A stretch of 64,000 bases of DNA from Phosphoribacter sp037046615 (lineage in GTDB: Bacteria > Actinomycetota > Actinomycetes > Actinomycetales > Dermatophilaceae), in NCBI GenBank assembly GCA_037046615.1, contig JBAOHD010000032.1:62001-126000 (forward strand), read 5' to 3'. The notes under the pieces are model-generated. The model worked only from the letters and a program-made list of their open reading frames with translations, was not told the origin of the DNA and did no database searches. The first letter of the stretch is position 1. Each line of letters begins with the position of its first letter. Both the position numbers and the translations under genes were made by a program. Of the stretch, positions 1 through 8,593 are shown one piece after another.

Positions 1-237
1 ATCACGATCAACGGCTTCGTCACCCTGGCCGACCCCAAGCTGCTGTTTGGCTCGGACAATGTCGTGCCGCTCGTGCGCAAGGACAAGGCCAACGCGACCG
101 TCTCTGCGGCCCTGGACGCCGTCTCCGCCAAGCTCGACACCGCCACACTGACCGACCTCGTCAAGCAGGTTGATGTCGACAAGAAAGACGCCAAGGTCGT
201 CGCCAAGGAGTGGCTCGCCAAGATCGGCCTCGGCTGA
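1..237 (+). CDS. Osmoprotectant (glycine betaine-type) ABC transporter substrate-binding protein, C-terminal fragment
   Basis: The first 78 codons are open in frame 1 and end with TGA at 235-237; the 5' part lies outside the window. The text runs through NVVPLVRKD and then a Lys/Asp-rich helix ending KVVAKEWLAKIGLG. This matches the closing lobe of OpuAC/ProX-type binding proteins, where a conserved PVVRKD segment is followed by a VDVEGKDPKEVAKEFL-like helix. It would capture betaine or choline outside the membrane for an ABC importer. A strong hairpin follows 17 bases downstream, so it is probably the last gene of its operon. Family assignment rests only on the tail. Confidence 0.7.
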   Translation: MTINGFVTLADPKLLFGSDNVVPLVRKDKANATVSAALDAVSAKLDTATLTDLVKQVDVDKKDAKVVAKEWLAKIGLG

Positions 238-253
238 CCCCAACTCTGGACCA

Positions 254-299
254 AGATGGGTATGCCGTCCGCTCGGGTGAGCGGACGGCATACCCATCT
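254..299 (+). terminator. 21-bp perfect hairpin built from an inverted pair of the GTATGCCG word
   Basis: Bases 254-274 pair perfectly with 279-299 around a GGGT loop. Each arm contains GTATGCCGTCCGC. There is no T-run afterwards. It lies between the binding-protein gene and the convergent DUF3618 gene, so it could end transcription from both sides. Confidence 0.75.
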
Positions 300-334
300 C
301 GTGTGGTGCGTCCCAGGGCAGTTAGGACCGGGGG

Positions 335-919
335 TTACTGGGTGGCAGCGTCCTTGACGGCCTGCGCCGAGTCGGTTGCCGTGGACTTGATCGTCGTGGC
401 GGCCTCTGCAGCGTGGTCCTTGACGGCTTCGACCGCGGAGGTGGCCGACTCCTTCAGTGACGCGACGGCTTCAGCCGCCGGGTCCTTGAGATTGGCTGCG
501 GTCTCGTGGACAGCGGCCTTGGCCTCTTCGACGAGGGGCGCGGCCTTCTCCTTGAGCGCAGCGGCAGCTTCGGCTTCCTTCTGGGAAGCCGGAAGCAGTG
601 AGCCGAGCAGCCAGCCGGCGGCCAACGCGGCAGCCCCGGCCGCGAGCGGGTTGCCGCGGGTCTGACGTCGCATGGCGTGCTTGGCCGTGCTGGGAGCGCC
701 GGCGACGGTCGACATCCGGTCGCTCGCGGAGGCGCCGACATCTGATGCCGTGCCCATGATCGAGTCCTTGATGCCGCTCACGGCGCCGGTGACCTTGCTG
801 ACTTGGTGACGGGCGATCGCTGAGGGGGTGACGTTCTCGGCGAGCGCGTCGACATTGCGGCTCAGGCTCGCGCGGGTGGCTTCGATCTCTTCGCGGATCT
901 TGTCAGGGTCGTTGCTCAT
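335..919 (-). CDS. DUF3618 domain envelope protein
   Basis: This 194-residue protein opens with MSNDPDKIREEIEATRASL and the matching DUF3618 helix, then one hydrophobic stretch (about residues 95-112, ending WLLGSLLPAS). The rest is a long Ala/Lys/Glu-rich helical tail with repeated AAEA and VKDAA units, as in LEA-like or apolipoprotein-like proteins. The ATG at 919 overlaps the TGA of the upstream holin-family gene (ATGA), so it is the last gene of a three-gene operon. In Actinobacteria this trio is found together and is thought to act at the membrane in envelope stress; that role is inference. Confidence 0.8.
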   Translation of the reverse strand: MSNDPDKIREEIEATRASLSRNVDALAENVTPSAIARHQVSKVTGAVSGIKDSIMGTASDVGASASDRMSTVAGAPSTAKHAMRRQTRGNPLAAGAAALAAGWLLGSLLPASQKEAEAAAALKEKAAPLVEEAKAAVHETAANLKDPAAEAVASLKESATSAVEAVKDHAAEAATTIKSTATDSAQAVKDAATQ

Positions 920-1371
920 GACGAGTGGTCCTCTCCCTTGAGGGCATCGGGGATCTTCTTTGCCGTCTCCGCCGTCTGACGGATCCCTGAGACGTGGTTG
1001 AACGAGGTTTTGGCCATCGACGCCAAGATGGCCGCGACGATCGCCCAGATGACAGCGACGATGACGGCAGACAAGCCGAGCGATCGGTCGCCGGCGCTGC
1101 CGAGCAGCCCGCCGATCCACCACCACAGCGCGATCGAGGCGAAGAAGGCCACCATGTGGGCCGCCACGCCAGCGCCGGCACCGAATCCGGCGCCCTTGCC
1201 GGCCTGTTTGGCCGATTGGGTGACTTCTGCCTTCGCCAGCGCCACCTCTTGCTTCATCAGCGTGGTGAAGTCCGTCGTCAGCTGCGTGAAGATCGCACCG
1301 ATGCTCGCCGTCGAGCCGGTCTCCAGGTCGTCCGCAGCGGTCGGGCCGACGCCCGGATGCGGCTGCGTCAC
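916..1371 (-). CDS. Phage holin family protein (actinobacterial holin-like superfamily III)
   Basis: A 151-residue protein with a polar N-terminus containing TLMKQEVALAKAEV, the signature helix of the actinobacterial putative holin family. Two transmembrane segments follow: a Gly/Ala-rich one ending in an aromatic IALWWWIGG run, and an Ile/Ala-rich one at LSAVIVAVIWAIVAAILA. No phage genes are nearby, so a housekeeping envelope role is more likely than lysis. Its start overlaps the stop of the upstream gene and its stop overlaps the start of the downstream one, both by four bases, so translation of the three is coupled. Confidence 0.8.
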   Translation of the reverse strand: MTQPHPGVGPTAADDLETGSTASIGAIFTQLTTDFTTLMKQEVALAKAEVTQSAKQAGKGAGFGAGAGVAAHMVAFFASIALWWWIGGLLGSAGDRSLGLSAVIVAVIWAIVAAILASMAKTSFNHVSGIRQTAETAKKIPDALKGEDHSS

Positions 1372-2174
1372 AGCCGATCACCGTCGCGGTCGACGACAAC
1401 GGGCGGCATTGCGTCGCGCTGGGTGGCAGCGGGCGGCATACCGTCGTCAGCGGCGAAACCGGCGGTCGAGCGCGACCCCGTCGAGGGACCTGACGGCTGC
1501 CCGGAGTCGGCCGCCAGGCCACGGGTCATCCGGCCCGCGACGAGCCCGGCGAGGGCAGCGCCGAGGAGGAAGGCACCGGGGCGCCGACGCGCGAATGAGG
1601 TGACCTCGTCGATGACTCCGTTGAAGTCACGCTGCTCGAGGAAGTCCGCCGCAGTCTGAGCGTGGCCCGACAGAGTCGACACCGCCTGCGAGGCGATGCC
1701 CTGCTGTTGGGTCCCTGACAACATCTGCTCGAGTTCGTCGACGAGACTGCGGAGGCTGCCGGCGACCTTCTCCTGCTGGGCGCTGGCCTGGGCGGCCATC
1801 TCCGAGCGTGACTGGAGGAACAGGGCCTTGGCGTGTTCGAGCCCCTCGGCCACGACCGCCTTCGTCTCGTCAGCGGCGTGGCCCGCGACGTCCTGAGTGT
1901 GCTCCTTGACGTCGCTTGCGACAGCGGCCACCTCCTGCTTGGCCGTGTCAGCGGTCTCGGCGACTGTGGCTGCGGCGGCGTCGGTGGCTGCGGCGCCGTC
2001 GGTGACATCGCGTCCCGCCGCGGTGCTGTCGCTGGCCCTGGGGGTGCCCGGGACGAGGCTCGTCGCCGCAGGCTGGAACGGGTCGTGCGAGGGGTCGTCG
2101 TGGCCGCCGACACCGGTGAGGTGGGGGGTGTGGCCCCCCTCGTTGGGGGGTGTTGAGGTGGGGTACTGGGACAT
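1368..2174 (-). CDS. Hypothetical membrane-anchored protein, first gene of the DUF3618/holin operon
   Basis: This 268-residue protein starts at ATG 2174 with an AAAGGA ribosome site 9 bases upstream. The first 60 residues are Pro/Thr/Gly-rich and probably disordered. A long helical region (residues 70-180) rich in Ala, Val and Glu precedes one hydrophobic segment, GAFLLGAALAGLVAGRM, near residue 205 that follows an RRRP motif. The C-terminus is again disordered. No catalytic motif is visible. Position and composition suggest a helical partner that bundles with the DUF3618 and holin-family products at the membrane. Confidence 0.6.
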   Translation of the reverse strand: MSQYPTSTPPNEGGHTPHLTGVGGHDDPSHDPFQPAATSLVPGTPRASDSTAAGRDVTDGAAATDAAAATVAETADTAKQEVAAVASDVKEHTQDVAGHAADETKAVVAEGLEHAKALFLQSRSEMAAQASAQQEKVAGSLRSLVDELEQMLSGTQQQGIASQAVSTLSGHAQTAADFLEQRDFNGVIDEVTSFARRRPGAFLLGAALAGLVAGRMTRGLAADSGQPSGPSTGSRSTAGFAADDGMPPAATQRDAMPPVVVDRDGDRL

Positions 2175-2294
2175 GAGGGTCCTTTCGTGGGCCCTGGCAT
2201 GGCGTCGCCATGCCGCTCGGGAGGTCGAGCGCCGTACTCGTGTGACCTACCCCGCATGGCGGGTGGTCAGTCAGTGCGGGCTTACCGTTGCCCT

Positions 2295-3193
2295 ATGTCA
2301 TGGACCGAAACAGACCTGCCCGACCTCACCGGGCTCACTGCCGTCGTCACGGGAGCCAACTCGGGGATCGGCCTGGTGACGGCGCGGGAACTTGCCGAGC
2401 CACGGCGCCCGAGTGGTCCTCGCGTGCCGCAATACTGCTGCGGCAGAGGCGGCTTCCCTCGAGATCGTGGGGGACACGCGAGTCGAGCGGCTCGACCTCT
2501 CGTCTCTGGCGTCGGTGCGCGACTTCGCCGAGCGCTGGGACGGGCCCCTCGATCTGCTCATCAACAACGCCGGAGTGATGACCCCGCCGACCTATCGGGA
2601 GACCGCCGACGGCTTCGAGTTGCAGTTCGGCACCAATCACCTCGGCCACTTCGCGCTGACCGGGCTCCTGCTGCCGCACCTGCTCGACGCGGCCGCGCCG
2701 CGGGTCGTCACGGTGTCGTCGATCGCCCACTTCGGCGGTGACGAACGGGTCCTTCGACGCCAACCCGCGCGAGGGCTATGCCCCGTCGAAGGCCTATGCG
2801 CAATCCAAACTGGCCAACGTGCTCTTCGCCCGTGAGCTCCAGCGCCGGGCCACCACCGCGGACCGCGCGCTCGCGTCGACCGCCGCGCACCCAGGGGTGT
2901 CGGTCACCAACCTCTTCACTTCGCCTGACGGCATGGGGTCCAAGCCTCTGGTGCGGAAGGTCGCGCCGTTCGTCATGAAGCTCGTCCTCCAGTCTGCTGA
3001 AGCCGGCGCGCGGCCCAGCCTGTATGCCGCCACCGAAGCCAGCCCGGGCTCCTACACCGGCCCGCAGCGCTTCGGCGAGACCCGCGGTCCGATCGGCCCC
3101 GCCAAGCTCAGTTCGTATGCCGCGGACGCCGACCTCGGTGCCCGGCTCTGGGCCAAGAGCGAGGAGTGGACCGGCGTCACCGTCGACCTATGA
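2295..3193 (+). pseudogene. Short-chain dehydrogenase/reductase, two frameshifts as written
   Basis: The product of joining three frames is a roughly 298-residue SDR oxidoreductase. Frame 1 (from ATG 2295) gives the Rossmann motif TGANSGIG. Frame 2 (from about 2397) gives LINNAGVM and the catalytic-Ser region VVTVSSIAH. Frame 3 (from about 2741) gives the catalytic YAQSKLAN and the C-terminal lid. The breaks look like one extra base near 2397 and another near 2741. All catalytic motifs are intact, so the gene was probably functional and the breaks are more likely sequence errors than decay. The fold resembles retinol/WW-domain-type reductases; the substrate cannot be told. Confidence 0.75.
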
Positions 3194-3226
3194 GGCGTCG
3201 GCGACGGTGACGCCCACCGGCTGCGA

Positions 3227-5530
3227 TCAGGCGGGCGGCGCGCCCACCGGCTGCGAGCCGACGGCGACGGCCTCCGGCTCCTGACCGCGGCGCACTGCTG
3301 CGAGCAGCATCTGGGCGACGTCGACAACCTCGACAGCGCCCTCGTCGACCTTCGACTCCTCGACGAGCTTGTTGACGCCGTCGCTGAGCATGACCTTGCA
3401 GAACGGACAGCCGACGGCGATCCTCGCCGCGCCGGTCTCGACGGCCTCGGTCGCGCGGTTGACGTTGATGCGGGAGCCGAGTTGCTCCTCCATCCACATC
3501 CGCGCGCCGCCGGCGCCGCAACAGAACGACGTCATCCCGTGGCGCGGCATCTCTGCCATCGTCACGCCGGGCAGGGCGCCGAGCAGCTCGCGCGGCGGGG
3601 CGTAGACGTGGTTGTGCCGGCCGAGGTAGCACGGGTCGTGGTAGGTGACCGTGGCCGCCGTCGACGCATCCTTGGACCCGCCCGACTCGCCGGGGCGTGA
3701 GACCGGCACGAGCCGACCTTCACGGACGAGCCGGTTGAGCAGCTGGGTGTGGTGGACGACCTCGTAATTGCCCCCGACCTGCGGGTATTCGTTCTTGAGC
3801 GTGTTGTAGCAGTGCGCACACGTGACGACGATCTTCGTCGCGTTGACCTCGTTGAGCACCTCGACGTTTTGCTGCGCGAGCATCTGGAAGAGGAACTCGT
3901 TGCCCGCCCGCCGAGCGGAGTCGCCGGTGCACGCCTCGCCGTCTCCGAGCACGGCATACGTCACCCCGGCGGTGTGGAGCAGCTCAGCGACGGCCCGCGA
4001 GGTACGCTTGGCGCGGTCCTCGAAGGCCCCCGCGCATCCGACCCAGAAGAGGTAGTCGATCTCGGCGAGATCCTCGACGTCCGCCCCGACGACGGGCACC
4101 TCGAAGGGCAGCCCCTTGGCCCAGTCCATGCGCATCCGCGGGGCGAGGCCCCACGGGTTGGAGTTCTTCTCAAGGTTGCGGAAGAGCCCGCCGAGCTCGC
4201 TCGGGAAGGCGCTGGCGATGAGGTTCTGGTAGCGGCGCATGTCGACGATCGCGTCGACGTGCTCGATGTCGACCGGGCACTGCTCGACGCACGCGCCACA
4301 GGTGGTGCACGACCACAAGACGTCCTCGTGGATGACGCCGTCGGTGCCCAAGGCGTCGTATGCCGTGAGCGGATGGGCTGGGTCGTATGCCGCGGGAGCA
4401 CCGACGAGCGGCGCGTCCACGAGCTTGAGGGTGTGGGCGGGCAGGTCGGGACGCTCGCCCTCGGTCGCCATGAGCCACGGCGCCTTGGCGTGCGCGTGAT
4501 CGCGCAACGTCATGACCAGGAGCTTGGGAGACAACGGTTTGTCGGTGTTCCACGCCGGGCATTGCGACTGGCACCGGCCACACTCAGTGCACGTCGTGAA
4601 GTCGAGCAGGCCCTTCCACGTGAAGTGTTCGGCCTTGCCGACACCGAGCGCGGCGTCCTCGTCGAGGTCTTCGATCTGCTCGAGGTCGATCGGCTTGCCC
4701 TCGACCATGAGCGGTTGGACCGCGCCGAGGCTCGTGCGTCCGTCAGCGTGCCGCTTGAAGAAGATGTTGACGAAGGCCAGGAAGCGGTGCCAGGCGACAC
4801 CCATTGTCGGGGTGAGCGACACGGTGATCATCCAGGCGAAGGAGGTGAGGATCTTGATCGCAGCGACGATGTAGATGGACTCGCGCAGCCACTGCTCCGA
4901 GAGCCCTCCCCAGATCCCGCGCGCCCAGCCGGTGAGGGGGAAATGCATCCCGATGCTGGTGCCGGGCTCGATCCGCTCGATGAGGGCAGCTTCCTGCGTG
5001 CGCAGCGACAGGATGCAGATCATGACGACGAGGATCGTGAACTCGACGTAATAGGCCTGCCACCAGGTCGATCCGAAGAAGCGGCTGCGTCGACCGCGGT
5101 CGCCGTCGGAGGACCGAGGGTGGTCCTTCTGGCGCACCAGCATCAGCACGATGATGCCGATCAGTCCGGTCACGGCGAAGAGCTCGATGAGCCATTCAAA
5201 CGGCGGGAAGTGGCCGATCACCGGCAGTCGGAAGTCGGCCCACAGGAGCTGGAAGAACGCGTTGACGAGCGTCGCAAAGAGGATGAGGAAGCCCATCGCG
5301 GTGAACCAGTGGGCGATCGACACGATCGGCTTGCGCGCCATCCGCGTGTGGCCGAGGAACTCGCGCAGCACGGTCATCGCCCGCGTGCCGCGCTGGTCGC
5401 TGCGGCTCGTGTCTGGCTGCCCGGTCTGGAAGAGCCGATAGAAGCGGAACGCCTGCCGGAACAGCAGCGCCCAGCCGAGGAGGGGGATCGTGAAGCACAG
5501 CGCAATGGCGGTGATCTGCAGGGCGCTCAT
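3227..5530 (-). CDS. etfD: EtfD-like membrane iron-sulfur oxidoreductase (ETF:quinone electron transfer)
   Basis: A 767-residue protein. About five membrane helices fill residues 1-260 and resemble a cytochrome-b-like domain. Two 4Fe-4S motifs follow: CTECGRCQSQCP near residue 313 and CTTCGACVEQCP near 407. Two CCG domains come after, the second with CCGAGGARMW near 668. This order matches the heterodisulfide-reductase-related protein that in mycobacteria (Rv0338c, EtfD) passes electrons from the electron-transfer flavoprotein to quinone during fatty acid oxidation. ATG 5530 is chosen because it opens directly into a hydrophobic helix; an upstream start at 5566 is possible. A MarR regulator is divergent. 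Confidence 0.8.
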   Translation of the reverse strand: MSALQITAIALCFTIPLLGWALLFRQAFRFYRLFQTGQPDTSRSDQRGTRAMTVLREFLGHTRMARKPIVSIAHWFTAMGFLILFATLVNAFFQLLWADFRLPVIGHFPPFEWLIELFAVTGLIGIIVLMLVRQKDHPRSSDGDRGRRSRFFGSTWWQAYYVEFTILVVMICILSLRTQEAALIERIEPGTSIGMHFPLTGWARGIWGGLSEQWLRESIYIVAAIKILTSFAWMITVSLTPTMGVAWHRFLAFVNIFFKRHADGRTSLGAVQPLMVEGKPIDLEQIEDLDEDAALGVGKAEHFTWKGLLDFTTCTECGRCQSQCPAWNTDKPLSPKLLVMTLRDHAHAKAPWLMATEGERPDLPAHTLKLVDAPLVGAPAAYDPAHPLTAYDALGTDGVIHEDVLWSCTTCGACVEQCPVDIEHVDAIVDMRRYQNLIASAFPSELGGLFRNLEKNSNPWGLAPRMRMDWAKGLPFEVPVVGADVEDLAEIDYLFWVGCAGAFEDRAKRTSRAVAELLHTAGVTYAVLGDGEACTGDSARRAGNEFLFQMLAQQNVEVLNEVNATKIVVTCAHCYNTLKNEYPQVGGNYEVVHHTQLLNRLVREGRLVPVSRPGESGGSKDASTAATVTYHDPCYLGRHNHVYAPPRELLGALPGVTMAEMPRHGMTSFCCGAGGARMWMEEQLGSRINVNRATEAVETGAARIAVGCPFCKVMLSDGVNKLVEESKVDEGAVEVVDVAQMLLAAVRRGQEPEAVAVGSQPVGAPPA

Positions 5531-5618
5531 ACGTCGGATACTACTGTCCGGTAAGCGCTTGCTCACCTGGAACGGCGCCGTGACCTTGCACCCACGGAGC
5601 GACCCGCGCAGCGGGTCC

Positions 5619-5669
5619 TGCGGTGGGTTCCTGCAGTGGTTACTGCGGTGGGTTCCTGCAGTGGGTTAC
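5619..5669. repeat. Tandem direct repeat of about 25 bp, two copies
   Basis: Bases 5619-5643 (25) and 5644-5669 (26) share the unit TGCGGTGGGTTCCTGCAGTG plus a short GTTAC end, followed by a decayed third start. It lies in the divergent promoter region between etfD and the MarR gene, about 50 bases from the MarR start, so it may hold regulator sites or be simple slippage. Confidence 0.6.
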
Positions 5670-5714
5670 TGAGGGGTACTGACAGAAGTCGTTCGAGGTG
5701 ACATCATATGGATT

Positions 5715-6215
5715 GTGATGATCAACCCGGGCACGTCTGACGGGTTCGAGTCTGCCGCCGCTGCGCAGGTCGCCAAGACCTATCCCGAGGCCGACCTGCT
5801 CGCGCTGCGCGCCTCCTTCAATCTCATCCGGGTGTCGACGATGCTCGTCCACCGTCTCGAGACCACCGTCCACCGTGATGCCGGGTGGAGCATGGCCGGC
5901 TTCCGCGTGATGTTTTGCGTGTGGGTCGCCGGCGAGATGGAGCCCCGCGAGATCGCCCGCTTCTCGGGCCTGTCGCGTGCCGCAGTGTCCAGCGTCCTCA
6001 ACACCTTGGAGCGGGACGGCCTCGTCGCTCGGCATCGCGAATCCGCCGACCGACGCCTGGTCACAGTGCGTCTCACGGCCGAGGGCGAGGAGCGGCTGCG
6101 CGCGGCATACGGTCGTGAAAACGACATGGAGAGAGCATTTTTCGCGCGACTCGGGCCAGATCTCGAGGAGTTTGTCGAGCTGACCCGACGCCTGCTGCGC
6201 GGCCGCACGGCCTAG
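5715..6215 (+). CDS. MarR family transcriptional regulator
   Basis: A 166-residue winged-helix regulator. An N-terminal dimer helix leads to the reading head REIARFSGLSRAAVSSVLNT, followed by the wing LVARHRESADRRLVTVRLT with the DRR motif typical of MarR proteins (about residues 75-130). The start may be GTG 5715 or the adjacent ATG 5718. It is divergent from etfD and lies 128 bases before the diiron protein gene on the same strand. It could sense a fatty or aromatic acid and control either neighbour; that link is inference. Confidence 0.85.
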   Translation: MMINPGTSDGFESAAAAQVAKTYPEADLLALRASFNLIRVSTMLVHRLETTVHRDAGWSMAGFRVMFCVWVAGEMEPREIARFSGLSRAAVSSVLNTLERDGLVARHRESADRRLVTVRLTAEGEERLRAAYGRENDMERAFFARLGPDLEEFVELTRRLLRGRTA

Positions 6216-6343
6216 CTGCAAAGGCCCGCTCCGCGGAGGCCAGACGCCCACTCGGATTTCCCGACCGACCGGTCAGTGTGACCCCACACACGCAGGTAGT
6301 CAAGATCTAGACAATCTAACTCGTGACATCTAGTGTCTGCCCT
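6216..6343 (+). promoter_or_regulatory. Promoter region with repeated ATCTAG boxes upstream of the diiron oxygenase
   Basis: This is an unusually AT-rich stretch for the genome. AGATCTAGACA at 6303-6313 and ACATCTAGTGT at 6328-6338 share the core ATCTAG, 25 bases apart, ending a few bases before the ATG. GACCGACCGGTC at 6261-6272 is a second partial dyad. Both could be operators for the neighbouring MarR protein; no binding data exist. Confidence 0.35.
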
Positions 6344-7369
6344 ATGAGCAGCAAAGAGCGCTTCGCAGGAAGCATGGACACGCCGCCGCCCACCGAGCAG
6401 CCCAACGTTTACCCGCTGAGCTGGCACCGTGAGACGGCCAAGATGGAAGAGATCTGGGCCTCTTCCCAACGCGACCAGTGGGACCCCCTCAAGCTCCCCT
6501 GGGACACCTTCGACCCGAGCAGCTACACGTGGGAGCAGCGCGAAGCCATCGCCTACTGGTGGACGCTGCTGTCGGTCTTCGACGCCTCCGCCCCGCCGGT
6601 GTTCGCCGAAGCCCTCATCAAGACCTACGAGGTCCACGAAGAAGACGCCGTCCGTCGGTGCTTCTTCTCCGTGACGCGCGACGAGCAGATGCACGAGCAG
6701 ATGTGCGGTCTGTCGATCACCAAGCTCCTCGAGCACCCGGACCCGCTCACCTACGAGCCCAAGACCGAGCTCGGCAAGAAGCTCCAGAAGAACGCGCAGT
6801 GGCTGTACTTCAACGGCGGCCGCTACTGGGATGGCTACAAGAAGGCCGTCCCGCGCTACTCCCTCGCGATCCTCTTCTCGTCCTTCCTCATGGGCGAGAT
6901 CGCGGCGGCGACGATCTTCCACCAGATGGCCGCTGGCTCCAAGGAGCCGGTGTTCCAGGCAGGGTTCCGCAACATCGGTCGCGACGAAGGCCGCCACATG
7001 GCGATCTGCATGTCGCTGATGGAGCGCGACTACCCGAAGCTGGAGCTGTCTGACCGCAGCCTCATCACCAAGCAGATCCGCGCTGGCTACCTCTTCCTCT
7101 CGGCTGTGCTCTTCGAGCCGCCGATGGAGTTCTGGGACCTCCCGGCCGACTTCATCGACAACCAGCGTGAGGGCGAGGCCGTGGCTCGCGCCGCCGGCTT
7201 CTTCATCCCCGAGTACGAGCAGAAGAAGGAAAACTGGCGCAACGCCATGCTCAACCTCAAGGGTGTCCTCGACCGCTACAACATCCCGTTCCCGGCAATC
7301 CCCGAGGTCGGCATCAGCGGCGAAGAGATCAGCGACATCGACATGGATGACATCATCCCCGTCTTCTGA
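6344..7369 (+). CDS. Ferritin-like diiron protein, putative oxygenase component
   Basis: This 341-residue soluble protein has the four-helix diiron ligand pattern: a Glu in PPVFAEALIKTYE followed by DEQMH (E-x-x-H, about residues 114-117), then MGEIAAATIFH followed by DEGRHM (E-x-x-H, about 215-218). It ends in an acidic tail SDIDMDDIIPVF. It belongs to the ribonucleotide-reductase R2/ferritin-like superfamily, but I do not recognise the exact family; the sequence is unlike R2lox or NrdF. The next gene encodes a ferredoxin-FAD reductase, so the pair looks like a two-component O2-activating enzyme. The substrate is unknown. ATG 6344 is chosen over an upstream GTG. Confidence 0.6.
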   Translation: MSSKERFAGSMDTPPPTEQPNVYPLSWHRETAKMEEIWASSQRDQWDPLKLPWDTFDPSSYTWEQREAIAYWWTLLSVFDASAPPVFAEALIKTYEVHEEDAVRRCFFSVTRDEQMHEQMCGLSITKLLEHPDPLTYEPKTELGKKLQKNAQWLYFNGGRYWDGYKKAVPRYSLAILFSSFLMGEIAAATIFHQMAAGSKEPVFQAGFRNIGRDEGRHMAICMSLMERDYPKLELSDRSLITKQIRAGYLFLSAVLFEPPMEFWDLPADFIDNQREGEAVARAAGFFIPEYEQKKENWRNAMLNLKGVLDRYNIPFPAIPEVGISGEEISDIDMDDIIPVF

Positions 7370-7383
7370 TCCACGCCTTTCGG

Positions 7384-7421
7384 AGGGGTATGCCGCGGTC
7401 TCACCTCCGCGGCATACCCCT
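7384..7421 (+). terminator. 15-bp hairpin made of an inverted GTATGCCG pair
   Basis: Bases 7384-7398 pair with 7407-7421 around an 8-base loop and are followed by TCCT. It begins 15 bases after the diiron gene stop. Expression of the reductase may therefore depend on read-through or on its own promoter. Confidence 0.7.
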
Positions 7422-7494
7422 TCCTCGCATGTCACTCACGTGACCCTCGTTCTGCCCTTTTCAGCACTCGGCAACCACCAGCAAGATAGGGACC

Positions 7495-8544
7495 ATGACA
7501 GCGACCATCCGCCTCCAGCCCTCCGGCCACGAGGTCACCTGCGAGTCCGGGGACACGGTGTTGTCGGCTTTGGAAAAGGCCGGCTACATCATGCCCAACA
7601 ACTGCCGCGCCGGCGCATGTGGCGAATGCAAGACCAAGGTGCTCGACGGGTCATACGACCAGGGCATGATCTTGGACATGGCCTTGAGCCAGGCCGACCG
7701 CGCTGAGGGCTATGGCCTGATGTGCATGGCCAAGCCGCTCACGGCCACGCTCGACATCGAGTTCGGCACCGTCGACGCCCTCCAGAAGCTCTTCCCGCCA
7801 CGCGAAAACGTGCCCTTCGTCGTGACCGACCTCATCCGGCGCACCCCGACGATGCTCGAGCTCCAGCTGCGCCCCCTGGGCGAAAACCTGCGCTACTGGC
7901 CCGGTCAATACGTCATGTTCGGTGACGCCGCCGCCGGGGCGCCCCCGCGGTCCTACTCGATTGCCAACGCCCCGCGTCCCGACGGTGAGATCCACCTGCT
8001 CATCACGAAGGTCGACGGCGGCCAGACCAGTGGCTGGGTGCACGAGAAGCTCGATGTCGGCGACCAGATCCTCCTGTCCGGTCCTTATGGCACCTTCGTC
8101 GGCGACCCCTCTGTGGAGACGCCGGTCGTGTGCCTGGCCTCCGGTTCGGGGCTCGCGCCGATCCTGGGCCTGACCGACGGCGCCCTGCGCCGCGGCTTCC
8201 CCCACGGTGTCACGCTGATCTTCTCCGCGCGCACGGAGGCCGATGTCTTCGACCGTGGCCTCATGAAGTGGTGGGAGCGCAAGCACCGCAAGTTCCGCTT
8301 CGTGCCGACCTACACCGGCGCCGACGCGCCCGAGGGTGCCGAGCACGGTCGCATCCCCACGATGCTCGACAAGGTCTTCCCGTCGCTGGCGGGCCACAGC
8401 GTCTTCATCGCCGGCAATCCGGACTTCGTCGAGGCCTGCAAGATCCGCGCGCTCGAACTCGGGGCTGACCCCGACCTCGTCCACGTCGAGGGCTACTTCC
8501 CGGCGGCCCCGGCCGAATGGCCACCTCCGGGTCGGCTCGTCTAG
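7495..8544 (+). CDS. Ferredoxin-FAD/NAD(P)H reductase, oxygenase electron-transfer component
   Basis: A 349-residue reductase with three domains. The N-terminal plant-type 2Fe-2S domain carries CRAGACGEC (about residues 38-46) and a fourth Cys at LMCMAKP near 79. The FAD domain has RSYSIANAP near residue 160. The NAD domain has ASGSGLAPILG near 215 and a C-terminal VHVEGYFPAA. This is the layout of MmoC/phenol-hydroxylase reductases. It would pass electrons from NAD(P)H to the diiron protein encoded just upstream. There are no other oxygenase subunits nearby, so the system is unusually compact. Confidence 0.8.
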   Translation: MTATIRLQPSGHEVTCESGDTVLSALEKAGYIMPNNCRAGACGECKTKVLDGSYDQGMILDMALSQADRAEGYGLMCMAKPLTATLDIEFGTVDALQKLFPPRENVPFVVTDLIRRTPTMLELQLRPLGENLRYWPGQYVMFGDAAAGAPPRSYSIANAPRPDGEIHLLITKVDGGQTSGWVHEKLDVGDQILLSGPYGTFVGDPSVETPVVCLASGSGLAPILGLTDGALRRGFPHGVTLIFSARTEADVFDRGLMKWWERKHRKFRFVPTYTGADAPEGAEHGRIPTMLDKVFPSLAGHSVFIAGNPDFVEACKIRALELGADPDLVHVEGYFPAAPAEWPPPGRLV

Positions 8545-8593
8545 CAGCCATGCAGGGTGCGGTCGACCATCCCGACCGCGCCGGCTGGCACGG

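Noticed and set aside
335..1522. A 395-codon frame covering the DUF3618 gene and upstream sequence
   Set aside because: Only the part from ATG 919 is DUF3618; the rest is antisense-frame reading through the holin-family gene, which has its own coupled frame.
3749..5554. 601-codon open frame on the plus strand opposite etfD
   Set aside because: It is the antisense of a strongly conserved Fe-S oxidoreductase, has no recognisable domain, and long antisense frames are expected at this G+C content.
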